Below are positions 26,408-26,423 of a stretch of 26,423 bases of DNA, in pieces; positions within the stretch are counted from its first letter, which is position 1; every line of letters starts with the position of its first letter. The DNA lies in NCBI RefSeq assembly GCF_002015035.1, contig NZ_MUXY01000018.1, positions 1 to 26,423 of the forward strand, in the 5' to 3' direction. The notes under the pieces are model-generated. The model saw only the letters and a program-made list of their open reading frames with translations, made no database searches and was not told the origin of the DNA. The position numbers and the translations under genes were made by a program. The DNA is from Haemophilus parahaemolyticus (GTDB lineage Bacteria; Pseudomonadota; Gammaproteobacteria; Enterobacterales; Pasteurellaceae).

Positions 26408-26423
26408 CTGGCGATGCCCTACT
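26408..26423 (-). rRNA. rrf: 3' end of a second 5S rRNA, cut by the window edge
   Basis: The minus strand reads AGTAGGGCATCGCCAG, the standard 3' end of a Pasteurellaceae-type 5S rRNA with a CGCCAG terminal stem. The operon therefore carries two 5S genes in tandem; the rest lies outside the window. Confidence 0.8.

Overview
The window comes from a gammaproteobacterial chromosome of the family Pasteurellaceae. The housekeeping proteins read like Haemophilus/Actinobacillus/Mannheimia orthologues, and perfect Apl-type DNA uptake cores (ACAAGCGGT) occur at four places, which points to the Mannheimia / Actinobacillus pleuropneumoniae side of the family. Species cannot be fixed from the sequence alone. 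Most genes lie on the minus strand, as do the two ribosomal RNA operons that bracket the window: the promoter and leader of one at the left edge, and the 5S/tRNA end of another at the right edge.

Layout. 1-205: minus-strand rRNA promoter and leader. 269-2815: murI, asnA and the divergent regulator asnC. 2862-10667: a plus-strand Type I restriction-modification island of the EcoR124I (Type IC) kind, hsdM - rhuM remnant - hsdS - prrC - second rhuM remnant - hsdR. 10717-13746: minus-strand operon of a secreted OB-fold protein, mltG, tmk and holB. 13863-14132: three identical tRNA-Lys(UUU) genes. 14273-16380: minus-strand operon glnB-lspA-ispH-sdhE. 16550-17041: short YtfE-type di-iron protein. 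17123-19398: rppH, a TSUP permease and lgt. 19399-19926: gene-free stretch packed with DnaA boxes and GATC sites. 19927-21196: tpx and yagU. 21492-25388: purL under a PurR operator. 25389-26423: an AT-rich gene-poor stretch, a 165-bp tandem duplication that copied the 3' part of tRNA-Trp, then tRNA-Trp, tRNA-Asp, a divergent 5S rRNA and the end of a second 5S rRNA.

The most interesting system is the restriction island. HsdS carries two separate devices for changing specificity. A run of ten G sits exactly between its two target-recognition halves, and a slip of one base either way truncates the protein to one half. A 12-bp tandem repeat in the central spacer resembles the repeat whose copy number sets half-site spacing in EcoR124I/EcoR124II. 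One base after hsdS starts a PrrC-type anticodon nuclease, a tRNA-Lys-cutting suicide enzyme known to be held silent by its Type I partner. It keeps its ATPase motifs and an Arg/Glu/His nuclease triad. Two unrelated rhuM remnants and REP-like hairpins sit at the joints of the operon. Both Hin-type uptake cores that I found (AAGTGCGGT) lie inside this island, which hints at transfer from a Haemophilus-type relative.

All of this was read by eye. No alignment, folding or database search was run, and comparisons with named proteins rest on recalled family knowledge.
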